The notes below the pieces were generated by a model. It had not been told where the DNA came from, ran no database searches, and was given only the letters and a program-made list of their open reading frames with translations. 8,776 nt of DNA. Source: Actinomycetota bacterium (GTDB lineage: Bacteria; Actinomycetota; Acidimicrobiia; Acidimicrobiales; Iamiaceae). The stretch spans positions 1-8,776 of the forward strand of contig JADGOP010000075.1 of assembly GCA_017882935.1 (NCBI GenBank), written 5' to 3'. The translations under genes and the position numbers were made by a program. The first letter of the stretch is position 1. Each line of letters begins with the position of its first letter. Below are positions 1 to 6,505 of the stretch, one piece after another.

Positions 1-1
1 C

Positions 2-703
2 GCCCCCGACGACACCACCTTCGCCTACCTCGAAGGGCGCCCGCACGCTCCTCGCGGCGCGGCGTGGGAGCAGGCCCTCGACGACTGGCGCAGCCTCGCC
101 ACGGATGACGGTGCCGAGTTCGACAAGCACGTCGTGCTGGCCGCCGCCGACATCAGCCCGCAGATCTCCTGGGGCACCAACCCCGCACAGGTCACGCCGC
201 TCACCGGCGCGGTCCCTGACCCCGGCAGCTTCGCCGAGGCGTCCGACCGCGACGCGGCGCAGCGTGCGCTCGACTACATGGGCCTCACCGCCGGCACCGC
301 CATGCGCGACATCGAGGTCGACACCGTGTTCATCGGCTCGTGCACCAACGGGCGCATCGAGGACCTGCGGGCCGCGGCCGCGGTGGCCGAGGGTCGGCAC
401 GTCGCCTCAGGCATGCGCGCCCTGGTCGTGCCCGGCTCCTTCGTCGTGAAGAAGCAGGCCGAGGCCGAGGGCCTCGACGCCGTCTTCACCGCCGCCGGCT
501 TCGAGTGGCGCGAGCCGGGCTGCTCCATGTGCCTGGCCATGAACCCCGACAAGCTGGCACCCGGCGAGCGGTCGGCGTCCACGTCCAACCGCAACTTCGA
601 AGGGCGCCAGGGCCGTGGGGGCCGCACCCACCTCGTCTCCCCCGCCGTCGCCGCCGCCACCGCCGTGGCGGGCACCTTCGCCGCCCCCACCGACCTCGAC
701 TGA
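2..703 (+). CDS. leuC: 3-isopropylmalate dehydratase large subunit, C-terminal half (partial)
   Basis: LeuC pairs with LeuD to isomerise 2-isopropylmalate to 3-isopropylmalate in cytosolic leucine synthesis, using a 4Fe-4S cluster. The reading frame is open from base 2 and encodes 233 residues before TGA. Full-length LeuC is about 465-475 residues, so roughly the N-terminal half lies outside the window. The sequence shows the family block WGTNP (near 170-184) and all three cluster cysteines: one in GSCTN (codon at 341) and two in GCSMC (codons at 521 and 530). The substrate-binding tail [10 protein letters not shown] and GGRTHLVSP near the end is intact. The stop is followed after 15 bases by leuD, so the two are clearly one operon. 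Nothing suggests a broken gene; it is cut only by the window edge. Confidence 0.97.
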   Translation, partial: APDDTTFAYLEGRPHAPRGAAWEQALDDWRSLATDDGAEFDKHVVLAAADISPQISWGTNPAQVTPLTGAVPDPGSFAEASDRDAAQRALDYMGLTAGTAMRDIEVDTVFIGSCTNGRIEDLRAAAAVAEGRHVASGMRALVVPGSFVVKKQAEAEGLDAVFTAAGFEWREPGCSMCLAMNPDKLAPGERSASTSNRNFEGRQGRGGRTHLVSPAVAAATAVAGTFAAPTDLD

Positions 704-706
704 TCC

Positions 707-711
707 GGAGG
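707..711 (+). promoter_or_regulatory. leuD ribosome binding site
   Basis: GGAGG lies in the 15-base leuC-leuD gap, 7 bases before the leuD ATG. It is a strong Shine-Dalgarno match and fixes the leuD start at 719. Confidence 0.8.
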
Positions 712-718
712 ATCCCTG

Positions 719-1321
719 ATGAACCCCGTACGCATCGTCTCCGGAACCGCGCTGCCGCTCGACCGCTCCGACGTCGACACCGACCAGATCATCCCCGCCG
801 AGTGGCTGAAGCGCGTCGAGCGCACCGGCTTCGGCAAGGGCCTCTTCTCGACCTGGCGCGACGACCGCGACTTCGTGCTGAACGACGAGCGGTTCGCGCA
901 CGCCTCGATCCTCGTCGCGGGCCCCAACTTCGGCACCGGGTCGTCGCGCGAGCACGCCGTCTGGGCGCTGATGGACTACGGCTTCCAGGCCGTGGTGTCG
1001 CCGCGCTTCAGCGACATCTTCCGCAACAACTGCACCAAGAACGGCCTGGTGCCCGTCGTGGTGCCCGAAGGGGTCGAGCGGCAGCTGCTCGACGCCATCG
1101 AGGCCGACCCGGCGCTCGAGCTCACCGTCGACGTCGACCGCCGGGTGCTCGAAGCCCCCGCGCTGGGGCTCACCGTCGAGTTCCCCCTCGACGAGGCCAC
1201 CCGCGAGCGTTTCCTCGAAGGGCTCGACGACGTCGGCATCACGCTGCGCAACGCCGCGGCCATCGACACCTACGAGGCCACCCGGTCGGCCTGGCTCCCC
1301 ACCGCCACCGCCACGGTCTGA
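719..1321 (+). CDS. leuD: 3-isopropylmalate dehydratase small subunit
   Basis: LeuD is the small, swivelling-domain subunit of isopropylmalate isomerase and completes the active site of LeuC. The 200-residue product is normal for bacterial LeuD (about 190-205). Family blocks are visible in order: DVDTDQIIP at residues 18-26, GPNFGTGSSREHA at 68-80 (substrate-specificity and anion-binding region), and FSDIFRNNCTKNGL at 97-110. The ATG at 719 is preceded by GGAGG at 7-base spacing, and the residues after it (NPVRIVSGTALPLDRSDVDTD) match the usual N-terminus, so the start is secure. It is cotranscribed with leuC upstream. The next gene is convergent, so the leuCD transcript probably ends in the hairpin just downstream. 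leuB does not follow it here. Confidence 0.97.
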   Translation: MNPVRIVSGTALPLDRSDVDTDQIIPAEWLKRVERTGFGKGLFSTWRDDRDFVLNDERFAHASILVAGPNFGTGSSREHAVWALMDYGFQAVVSPRFSDIFRNNCTKNGLVPVVVPEGVERQLLDAIEADPALELTVDVDRRVLEAPALGLTVEFPLDEATRERFLEGLDDVGITLRNAAAIDTYEATRSAWLPTATATV

Positions 1322-1329
1322 ACGCCACA

Positions 1330-1392
1330 CCACCGCGTCTTGGGTCGATCCTTGGTCGCCGGGGCGACCGAAGGTCGACCCAGAACGCGTGG
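1330..1392. terminator. Nested hairpin between convergent leuD and methyltransferase genes, probable bidirectional terminator
   Basis: An imperfect inverted repeat fills the 77-base gap between leuD and the methyltransferase end. The inner stem is GGTCGCC (1354-1360) with GGCGACC (1363-1369). Outside it GTCGA/TCGAC, TGGG/CCCA, GCG/CGC and CAC/GTG continue the pairing with a few bulged bases. No long U-tract follows on either strand, so termination is inferred from its position and stem strength. Confidence 0.6.
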
Positions 1393-1398
1393 GTGGGC

Positions 1399-2061
1399 TC
1401 AGGTGAGGGGTCGGGTGGCGACGAGCAGCGCCAGCTCGTGCCACTTCCAGAGGCAGTCGACGTCGGTGAACCCGCTGCCCCGGAGCCAGCCGAGCTGGGA
1501 CTCCACCGGCACGCACTTGTTCGAGGGGTCCTCGTCGGCCACGTCTTCGCCGAGCAGCTCGAAGAACCGGGCATGGAGGCGCTCGGTGGGCGCAGCGACG
1601 TGCTCGAAGTTGGCGAACACCCCGCCGGGCCGAAGCAGGGCGAACACCTCGTCGTTCAGCTCCCGCTTGCGGGCATCGACCAGGTGGTGGATGGCGAAGC
1701 TCGACACGACCGCGTCGAAGGGGGCCACGTCGGTGATGCGGGCGGGGAGCGGCGAGGCGAGGTCGTGGGCGACCACCTCGACCTCGGGGCGGTCGGCGAA
1801 GCGGCGGCGCGCGGCGTCGAGCATGGCCGGGCTGAAGTCGGTGGCAACCCCTCGTGCACCGGGACGGGCGGCCAGCACCACGTCGAGCAGGCGCCCGTCG
1901 CCCGACCCCAGGTCGAGCACGCAGGTGACGTCGGTGGGCAGCTCGGCAAGCAGCACGGCCTCGCCCTCGCCGCGGTGGGGCGGCCAGTCCTGGCCCATCG
2001 AGAGGTAGCCGTCGGCGTGCTCGGCCTTCGTCCACTCGTTGACGTCGGCCGGCGCGCTCAT
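1399..2061 (-). CDS. Class I SAM-dependent methyltransferase coupled to leuA
   Basis: The 220-residue product is a Rossmann-fold, SAM-dependent methyltransferase of the Methyltransf_25/12 kind; the substrate cannot be read from sequence. Motif I is VLDLGSGDG (residues 48-56, SAM glycine loop). An acidic residue ends strand beta-2 (D75 in ATDFSPAML), HDLASPLP is at 99-106, the post-motif strand FDAVVSSFAIHHL at 115-127, and LLRPGGVF at 142-149. No signal peptide or membrane segment is seen, so it should be cytosolic. The frame extends upstream inside leuA, but the ATG at 2061 overlaps the leuA stop as ATGA. This gives a normal N-terminus and points to translational coupling. It is therefore expected to follow leuA expression, including its attenuator. 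Relatives include trans-aconitate methyltransferases (bacterial Tam, yeast Tmt1); yeast Tmt1 also methylates 3-isopropylmalate, which makes a leucine-pathway acid a plausible but unproven substrate. Confidence 0.88.
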   Translation of the reverse strand: MSAPADVNEWTKAEHADGYLSMGQDWPPHRGEGEAVLLAELPTDVTCVLDLGSGDGRLLDVVLAARPGARGVATDFSPAMLDAARRRFADRPEVEVVAHDLASPLPARITDVAPFDAVVSSFAIHHLVDARKRELNDEVFALLRPGGVFANFEHVAAPTERLHARFFELLGEDVADEDPSNKCVPVESQLGWLRGSGFTDVDCLWKWHELALLVATRPLT

Positions 2062-3599
2062 GGCGTGGACTCCGGTGTCTTCGCCTCGACGCCGTCGAGG
2101 CGCACCAGCTTGTTGACCGCGTTGAGGTACGCCCGGGCCGAGGCCTCCACCACGTCGGTGGAGACACCGCGCCCCGTCACCTTGCGGCCGCGGTACTCGG
2201 CCTGGACGACCACGTCGCCCAAGGCGTCGACCCCGCCCGTGACCGAGTTGACCGCGAAGTCGATGAGCGTGGCGTCCACGCCCGTGGCCGACCGGATGGC
2301 CTGGCACGCCGCGTCGATCATGCCGTCGCCACGCGCCGCTGCCTCGTGCTTCACGCCCTCACGGGTGAGCACCACCGTGGCCGAGGGCTCGCCGACCGTG
2401 CCGCCGTGCAGGTCGAGCGAGGCCAGCTCGTAGACCCGCGTGGCGCCGCCACCCAGCTCCTCGGCGACGATGGCCTCGAGGTCGGCGTCGGTGATCTGCA
2501 CCTTGCGGTCGGCCAGCTCCTTGAAGCGGACGAAGGCCTGGTTGAGGGCGTCGCCCTGGATGGTGATGCCCATCTTGGCCAGGGTGTCGGCGAAGGCGTG
2601 GCGGCCGGAGTGCTTGCCCAGCACGATCTGGCTCTCGCCCTGCCCGACGGCCGAGGGGTCCATGATCTCGTAGGTGGACCGCTCGACCAGCACACCGTGC
2701 TGGTGGATGCCGGCCTCGTGGGCGAAGGCGTTGCGGCCCACGACCGCCTTGTTGTACTGCACGGGGTAGCCGGTGAGACGGCTGACCAGACGGCTCGTCT
2801 TGGCCAGCTCCTCCGTGCGCACGCCCGTGGTGAGGCCATCGAAGAAGTCGGGGCGCGTGCCGATGGCCATCACGATCTCCTCGAGCGCGGCGTTGCCGGC
2901 CCGCTCCCCGATGCCGTTCACGGCGCACTCCACCTGGCGCGCACCGGCCGCGACAGCAGCCAGGGAGTTGGCGACCGCCATGCCCAGGTCGTCGTGGCAG
3001 TGGGCCGAGATGACGTAGTCGCCCGTGACGACCTCGCGCACCTTCGCCAACCGGGCCGCGTACTCCTCGGGCACGGCGAAGCCCACCGTGTCGGGGATGT
3101 TGAGCGTGGTGGCACCGTTGTCGACCGCGATCTGCAGCACCTCGCACATGAAGTCGAAGTCGGAGCGGGAGGCGTCCTCGGGCGAGAACTCCACATCGGG
3201 CGTGTAGGCCTTCGCCTGAGCGACCGCCCGGGCGGCCTCGACCTTCACCTGCTCGGGCGTCATGCGCAGCTTGTGCTTCATGTGGGTCTCACTGGTGGCC
3301 AGGAAGACGTGGATGCGGGGGTGCTCCGCGTCCTGGATGGCCTCCCAACACCGGTCGACGTCGGCCGCAGCCGTGCGCGACAGGCCGCAGATCACCGGGC
3401 CGCGCACCGCGCGGGCGATGGCCTGGGTGGCCTCGAAGTCGCCCTGGCTCGCCACGGGGAAGCCCGCCTCGATGACGTCGACGCCGAGTCGGGCCAGCTG
3501 CTCGGCGATCTCGAGCTTCTCGCCCACGTCGAGCGAGATCCCGGGCGACTGCTCACCGTCGCGCAGGGTGGTGTCGAAGATGATCACCTGGTCGGCCAT
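2058..3599 (-). CDS. leuA: 2-isopropylmalate synthase
   Basis: LeuA condenses acetyl-CoA with 2-oxoisovalerate, the committed and feedback-controlled step of leucine synthesis. The 513 residues match the shorter bacterial type (E. coli LeuA is about 523) rather than the longer mycobacterial form. The TIM-barrel domain opens with [12 protein letters not shown] (9-20; D14 a metal ligand). SAHCHDDLG (198-206) supplies H200 and H202, GERAGN (231-236) supplies N236, and [13 protein letters not shown] (290-302) follows. Residues from about 390 form the C-terminal leucine-binding regulatory domain ([13 protein letters not shown] and [16 protein letters not shown]). The ATG at 3599 has AGAGAGGG 7 bases upstream and gives the standard N-terminus. 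Its stop overlaps the methyltransferase start by 4 bases. A leader peptide and hairpins upstream suggest leucine attenuation in addition to allosteric inhibition. Confidence 0.97.
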   Translation of the reverse strand: MADQVIIFDTTLRDGEQSPGISLDVGEKLEIAEQLARLGVDVIEAGFPVASQGDFEATQAIARAVRGPVICGLSRTAAADVDRCWEAIQDAEHPRIHVFLATSETHMKHKLRMTPEQVKVEAARAVAQAKAYTPDVEFSPEDASRSDFDFMCEVLQIAVDNGATTLNIPDTVGFAVPEEYAARLAKVREVVTGDYVISAHCHDDLGMAVANSLAAVAAGARQVECAVNGIGERAGNAALEEIVMAIGTRPDFFDGLTTGVRTEELAKTSRLVSRLTGYPVQYNKAVVGRNAFAHEAGIHQHGVLVERSTYEIMDPSAVGQGESQIVLGKHSGRHAFADTLAKMGITIQGDALNQAFVRFKELADRKVQITDADLEAIVAEELGGGATRVYELASLDLHGGTVGEPSATVVLTREGVKHEAAARGDGMIDAACQAIRSATGVDATLIDFAVNSVTGGVDALGDVVVQAEYRGRKVTGRGVSTDVVEASARAYLNAVNKLVRLDGVEAKTPESTP

Positions 3600-3672
3600 G
3601 GCTGGACCCTCTCTGGTTTCTGGTTCTGGTTCATCGGGTGGTGGTTGCTGGGACGGGAGACCGCTGCGGGGT

Positions 3673-3705
3673 GGGTCGGAGAAGGCGGAGCGCCGGAACC
3701 GACCC
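3673..3705 (-). promoter_or_regulatory. Third leader hairpin between attenuator terminator and leuA
   Basis: On the minus strand GGGTCGG (3705-3699) pairs with CCGACCC (3679-3673). Inside a 4-by-4 internal loop, GGCG (3694-3691) pairs with CGCC (3687-3684) around a 3-base loop. It begins just after the terminator-like T-tract and ends about 75 bases before leuA. It may be part of an alternative fold or a readthrough-specific structure; its role is unknown. Confidence 0.45.
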
Positions 3706-3748
3706 GGAAAACGCAGAAACCTCCTGGCCCGGAGGCACAGGAGGTTTC
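3706..3748 (-). terminator. Attenuator terminator hairpin upstream of leuA
   Basis: On the minus strand GAAACCTCCT (3748-3739) pairs perfectly with AGGAGGTTTC (3725-3716), a 10-bp stem with a 13-base loop. It is followed by TGCGTTTTCC, so the T-tract is short and interrupted. It lies 25 bases after the leader peptide stop and 107 bases before leuA, the usual place for an attenuator terminator. Its 3' arm contains AGGAGG, a perfect Shine-Dalgarno match, but no start codon follows at a suitable distance. Confidence 0.65.
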
Positions 3749-3774
3749 AGGCGAGCACCGGATGGTGCTCGCCT
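3749..3774 (-). promoter_or_regulatory. First leader hairpin overlapping the leader peptide stop codon
   Basis: On the minus strand AGGCGAGCACC (3774-3764) pairs perfectly with GGTGCTCGCCT (3759-3749) around the tetraloop ATCC. The stem starts on the last base of the leader peptide TGA. A ribosome stalled on the Leu codons at 3780-3788 would cover part of its 5' arm, while a ribosome that reaches the stop would also disturb it. This is the natural sensor stem of the attenuator. A clean antiterminator pairing with the next hairpin is not evident by eye. Confidence 0.6.
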
Positions 3775-3812
3775 CACGTAAGAAGGAGGATGCCGAAGGC
3801 GGTCTCGCGCAT
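3774..3812 (-). CDS. leuA leader peptide MRETAFGILLLT
   Basis: A 12-residue open frame with ATG at 3812 and TGA ending at 3774. It carries the consecutive codons ATC CTC CTT CTT (Ile-Leu-Leu-Leu) just before its end. AAGGTGAGG lies 5 bases upstream of the ATG, a very good ribosome site, better than that of leuA itself. The two CTT codons stand out because leucine is nearly always CTC or CTG in the surrounding genes. The position (about 175 bases before leuA, directly followed by two perfect hairpins) and the run of leucine codons are the classic signature of ribosome-mediated transcription attenuation. Such leucine leaders are known in front of leuA in other actinobacteria. The peptide itself probably has no function; its translation rate is the signal. 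Confidence 0.8.
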   Translation of the reverse strand: MRETAFGILLLT

Positions 3813-3822
3813 AGGAACCTCA

Positions 3823-3852
3823 CCTTGACAGGTCCCGCCCACCGCGTCAAGG
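3823..3852. repeat. Inverted repeat CCTTGAC/GTCAAGG upstream of the leader peptide
   Basis: CCTTGAC (3823-3829) and GTCAAGG (3846-3852) form a perfect 7-bp inverted repeat with a 16-base spacer, next to the leader peptide ribosome site. Each arm includes TTGAC, a -35-like core, facing the other on opposite strands. No convincing -10 lies 16-18 bp away on either strand. It could be an operator, a stem in the leader RNA, or chance. Confidence 0.35.
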
Positions 3853-3896
3853 CAGGACCACCGCCGAGGGTCATCGGCCGGCGCAGGCGCAGTCGG

Positions 3897-3902
3897 TAGC
3901 GT
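3897..3902 (+). promoter_or_regulatory. Putative -10 element of a leaderless promoter for the 3909 gene
   Basis: TAGCGT fits the actinobacterial -10 pattern TANNNT and ends 6 bases before the ATG at 3909, which would place transcription start on or next to the start codon. No Shine-Dalgarno sequence lies between, as expected for a leaderless mRNA. No clear -35 is visible. Confidence 0.4.
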
Positions 3903-3908
3903 TGGCGC

Positions 3909-4349
3909 ATGGCGATCTCCCCCGCTCCCCGGTTGGGTGTGCGCGTGCTGCTGTGGCTGCTCGGCTCGCTCACCGTCATCACGCTGGTGCGGATCCTCCG
4001 CGGCTCGCCCAGCCCGGCGTTCGCCGACGACGCCCCCTGGAACGGCGGCGCCGCCTGGCCGCCGCTCGCCGACACGCCCGAGGCGGTCGACACGATCGAC
4101 CTCAGCACGCCTGCGCCGTCCCGCACGGCTCCGGTGCCCACCGACCTCCCCGACGAGCCCGGCGCGTCGGTCCCCTGGGTCGAGCCCTTCGAGGGCGTCT
4201 GTCCCCCCGGCTACCCGATCAAGGGGAAGCTGGCCAGCGGCATCTACCACCAGCCGGGCGGCGCCGCGTACGAGCGCACCAGGCCCGACCGCTGCTACCT
4301 CGACGAGGCCGCGGCCCTCGCCGACGGCCTCCGGGCGGCCAAGCGCTGA
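3909..4349 (+). CDS. Small membrane-anchored protein with a C-terminal 'sunset'-type module
   Basis: The 146-residue protein has an N-terminal hydrophobic helix (about 10-29) with basic residues on both sides. A Pro/Ala/Asp-rich linker follows (about 33-92), then a compact C-terminal module (96-146) with the pattern CPPGYPIKGK...IYHQPGG..Y..T.PDRCY......A.GLRAAKR. That module, including C98, H114 and C129, resembles a short domain found at the C-terminus of many actinobacterial proteins, called the sunset domain in some annotations. Its function is not known to me. The protein is probably anchored by its N-terminal helix, with the module most likely outside the membrane; orientation is inferred. 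The ATG at 3909 has no ribosome site but has a -10-like TAGCGT at leaderless spacing. It is divergent from the leuA leader and convergent with the operon ending at 4431. The role is unknown. Confidence 0.8.
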   Translation: MAISPAPRLGVRVLLWLLGSLTVITLVRILRGSPSPAFADDAPWNGGAAWPPLADTPEAVDTIDLSTPAPSRTAPVPTDLPDEPGASVPWVEPFEGVCPPGYPIKGKLASGIYHQPGGAAYERTRPDRCYLDEAAALADGLRAAKR

Positions 4350-4350
4350 C

Positions 4351-4404
4351 CCGTTTCGGGGACGGATAGGTGCGCCTGGCGCGCATTTCCGTCCCCAGAA
4401 ACGG
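4351..4404. terminator. Long hairpin between convergent genes, probable bidirectional terminator
   Basis: CCGTTTCGGGGACGGA (4351-4366) pairs with the complementary arm at 4388-4404, which has one extra A. An inner GCGCC/GGCGC element (4372-4382) nests inside. It begins two bases after the stop of the 3909 gene and ends 26 bases from the stop of the operon on the other strand. Each strand has only a few Ts after the stem. Confidence 0.65.
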
Positions 4405-4430
4405 CTGGTCGTCGGTGGGCGGGTGACGGG

Positions 4431-5357
4431 TCAGGGGCGGGGGCAGGTGACGTTGGCCAGGGCCAGGTCGGCGCACACCGTGGCGCGGGTGACCTTCCAG
4501 CGGCCGCCCACGAAGCGGGCGTGGCCGACGCGGGTGGCGAAGGTCTGCGAGCCGTCGACGAGCAGGTCGTAGGCCACCGCGGCGGTGGTGGGGCCGGTGA
4601 ACACGATGCGGTCGACCCTGGCGGACACCGACGTCACGTTGGTCGCGTAGGGCCCCGACGCGGCCGCGGCGCTCGGCGCGTCGAGCCCCGCGGGGACGTC
4701 GATCAGGGCCCGCCGTGCGGCGGGCGGCTGTCCGAAGCTGTAGACGACCCGGAACGCGTGGGTCACGTCGAGACGTGCGGCCGCCGGGTGGGTCGGCTGC
4801 ACGCCGGGCGGCGGGAGCGCGACGACGCGGGCGCAGTCGTCGGGTGAATCGCCGATCAGGCCGCTCGGGCCCGACCGCACGGTCTTGAGCCGACCGCTGC
4901 TCGTCCGCACGACCACGGCGACCGCGTACGACGTGCCCGAGAGCGGGTCGGGGTCGGCGGAGCACGGAGGCACTCGGAGCACCAGCCGGAGGTTGGTCTG
5001 CTGGCCCGACCCGAGCACGTAGGGCAGTGGCCGAGTGCCGACGACTCCCTGCGGCGTGACCGTGGCCGACAGGACCCGGGGCAGCGTCGCGACGGGCCCG
5101 GCGCCGCCGTAGACCGGCGGGCGCTCCGTCCGGGCACGCAGGATGGTGACGGCCGAGTGGCTGTTGTTCGACAGCCAGACGGTGGCCTCGCGGGTGCTCG
5201 GAGCGGCGACCGGGTCGGGGCTCGCGGGACTGGGGACCGACATGGCGATGGCCGGGTTCAGGGGTCCCCAGAGGCGCACGCCGTAGCCGACGGCGACCAG
5301 CACCACCACGAGTCCGAGCGCGTAGCGGGCCGGCGACGACCGGCGCACCGCGCTCAC
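4431..5357 (-). CDS. Single-pass exported protein with probable NTF2-like C-terminal domain
   Basis: The 308-residue protein has a basic N-terminus and one hydrophobic helix (about 11-29, with no obvious cleavage site or lipobox), then a long extracytoplasmic part. Residues about 56-150 look beta-rich (EATVWLSNNSHSAVTIL and later strands), like a small Ig-type sandwich. Residues about 195-308 end in the pattern VDRIVFTGPTTAAVAYDLL, FVGGRWKVTR and TVCADLALANVTCP, which resembles NTF2-like/MTB12-type domains of actinobacterial exported proteins. Four cysteines (132, 175, 295, 305) could form two disulfides. The start is GTG at 5357, overlapping the stop of the upstream gene by 4 bases. The longer open frame through the neighbour is not used. 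It is the third gene of the GntR-led operon and may be the exported partner of the membrane protein; its function is unknown. Confidence 0.82.
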   Translation of the reverse strand: MSAVRRSSPARYALGLVVVLVAVGYGVRLWGPLNPAIAMSVPSPASPDPVAAPSTREATVWLSNNSHSAVTILRARTERPPVYGGAGPVATLPRVLSATVTPQGVVGTRPLPYVLGSGQQTNLRLVLRVPPCSADPDPLSGTSYAVAVVVRTSSGRLKTVRSGPSGLIGDSPDDCARVVALPPPGVQPTHPAAARLDVTHAFRVVYSFGQPPAARRALIDVPAGLDAPSAAAASGPYATNVTSVSARVDRIVFTGPTTAAVAYDLLVDGSQTFATRVGHARFVGGRWKVTRATVCADLALANVTCPRP

Positions 5358-6505
5358 GGGGCACCGTTCGCGGGGCTGAGGAAGGGGGACGCCGATGGCA
5401 CCGGCGCCGCCGAGCCGAGGCCCGGGCCCGGCGGGGGCGCGGCGCCCGGTGAGCCGCCGGGATCGGGCGCCCCGCCCCCGGTGCTGCGGAGCACCCGGAA
5501 GCCGCGGTGCCCGTAGTAGCGCCAGCTGACGAGCGCCAGCACGAAGCAGACGAACGCCGCGAACGCGGGAACCCCGGCCGCAGGCCCGGTGGCCACCTGG
5601 GCCAGGTAGCCGAGCACCGTCGCCATGAGGAGCAGCACGATGGCGCAGCCGGTGCCGCTCAGGAGGTGCACCGACGAGGAGCGCACCGCGTCGTCGGCTG
5701 CCAGCAGGTCGTCGTCGACCAGGGGCTGCGGCTTCGCCACGATGTGGCGCTCGAGGAGCCAGATCCCGAGCATGACCAGCGGACCGGCGAGCCCGGCCGC
5801 GATGGCGATGCTGTGCAGGTCGGCGGTGTTCGCCGACAGGAAGGTCGAGCCACTGCGTGCGCGCGGCGACGGGCGGGAGCCCCAAGCCGCGAGGGCCAGC
5901 GCGACCGAGAGCACCGGCAGCACCACCTGGGCGGTGCGGAGGCGGCCGGCGAGGTAGTCGGGCAGCCGGCGGGTGGTGAGCGACGCGGCCCGCGCGGTCC
6001 CCTCGGGCAGGCGGGTGAGCCAGGCCTCGGACCAGACGCACCCCACGAGGTAGCCGGCGAGCAGCCAGATGAGCCCCGGCAGGTGGAGGTCGATCCCCGT
6101 GGCCGCCGCCACCGCCTGCGCCACGAACCAGCCACCGAAGCCGCAGACCAGGCGGAGCCGGTGCCCCTCGCGGACGTAGGCGTCGACGAACTCCACGTTG
6201 CGGCCGGTGACCTGCACCCCGTGGCCGCTGGCCCACTCGTCCACGGGCCCGACCGGCGGCGTCCGGAACGCCCAGACCACCGCCACGACCAACCCCACGA
6301 CCAGCGCCACCAGGGCCACCGTCAGCAGCGCCCGTGCGAGCCGGTTCCCGGTCGCCGCCATGGGGAACGCCACCAGGAACAGCACGCCCACCCCGACGGC
6401 GAGGAACACGACCACGGCCGTGCGGGTCAGCCGCGTCGGGCCACCCCGGGCGCCGATGAGGATCGCGGCGATCACCGCGATGGAGAAGATCGGCAGCAGG
6501 ATCAT
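5354..6505 (-). CDS. Nine-helix membrane protein of unknown function, GntR-associated
   Basis: The 383-residue protein has about nine hydrophobic segments (approximately 2-18, 29-50, 58-80, 119-137, 143-160, 191-208, 230-251, 283-306 and 311-330). A Pro/Gly/Ala-rich tail covers about 342-383. Between helices 3 and 4 a soluble loop carries the pattern W-A-x(2)-H-G-V-x-V-T-x(2)-N and, later, Y-V-R-E-x(2)-R-L-R. This recalls membrane proteins I associate with YtrA-type GntR regulators in other actinobacteria, but I cannot verify that relation. No ATPase, peptidase or known transporter motif is visible. The ATG at 6505 overlaps the regulator's stop as ATGA, and its own stop overlaps the next GTG, so the three proteins are made from one coupled mRNA. 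Control by the GntR protein at the upstream operator is expected. Confidence 0.85.
   Translation of the reverse strand: MILLPIFSIAVIAAILIGARGGPTRLTRTAVVVFLAVGVGVLFLVAFPMAATGNRLARALLTVALVALVVGLVVAVVWAFRTPPVGPVDEWASGHGVQVTGRNVEFVDAYVREGHRLRLVCGFGGWFVAQAVAAATGIDLHLPGLIWLLAGYLVGCVWSEAWLTRLPEGTARAASLTTRRLPDYLAGRLRTAQVVLPVLSVALALAAWGSRPSPRARSGSTFLSANTADLHSIAIAAGLAGPLVMLGIWLLERHIVAKPQPLVDDDLLAADDAVRSSSVHLLSGTGCAIVLLLMATVLGYLAQVATGPAAGVPAFAAFVCFVLALVSWRYYGHRGFRVLRSTGGGAPDPGGSPGAAPPPGPGLGSAAPVPSASPFLSPANGAP

Noticed and set aside
274..936. Minus-strand open frame opposite leuC and leuD
   Set aside because: It is antisense to well-conserved coding sequence, has no motifs, and its length is explained by high GC.
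1399..2307. Longer start for the methyltransferase inside leuA
   Set aside because: The added residues are low-complexity shadow sequence. The ATG at 2061 gives the normal N-terminus and overlaps the leuA stop.
340..2433. A 697-codon plus-strand open frame running across leuC, leuD and the methyltransferase
   Set aside because: It is a high-GC shadow: Arg/Pro/Gly-rich, with no family motifs, and it overlaps three genes with clear conserved motifs.
3584..3634. A 16-codon open frame ([16 protein letters not shown]) overlapping the leuA start
   Set aside because: It has no ribosome site and lies over the leuA ribosome site. The ACCAGA-like repeats within it (3612-3633) seem to be chance or minor slippage.
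3771..3775. Pairing of GAGGC (3775-3771) with GCCTC in the terminator loop (3736-3732) as an antiterminator
   Set aside because: It would be covered by a ribosome stalled at the Leu codons, the opposite of what attenuation logic needs, and it is only five base pairs.
2346..3899. A 517-codon plus-strand open frame antisense to leuA
   Set aside because: It is the antisense of a fully conserved leuA and its leader; the composition is artefactual and there is no ribosome site.
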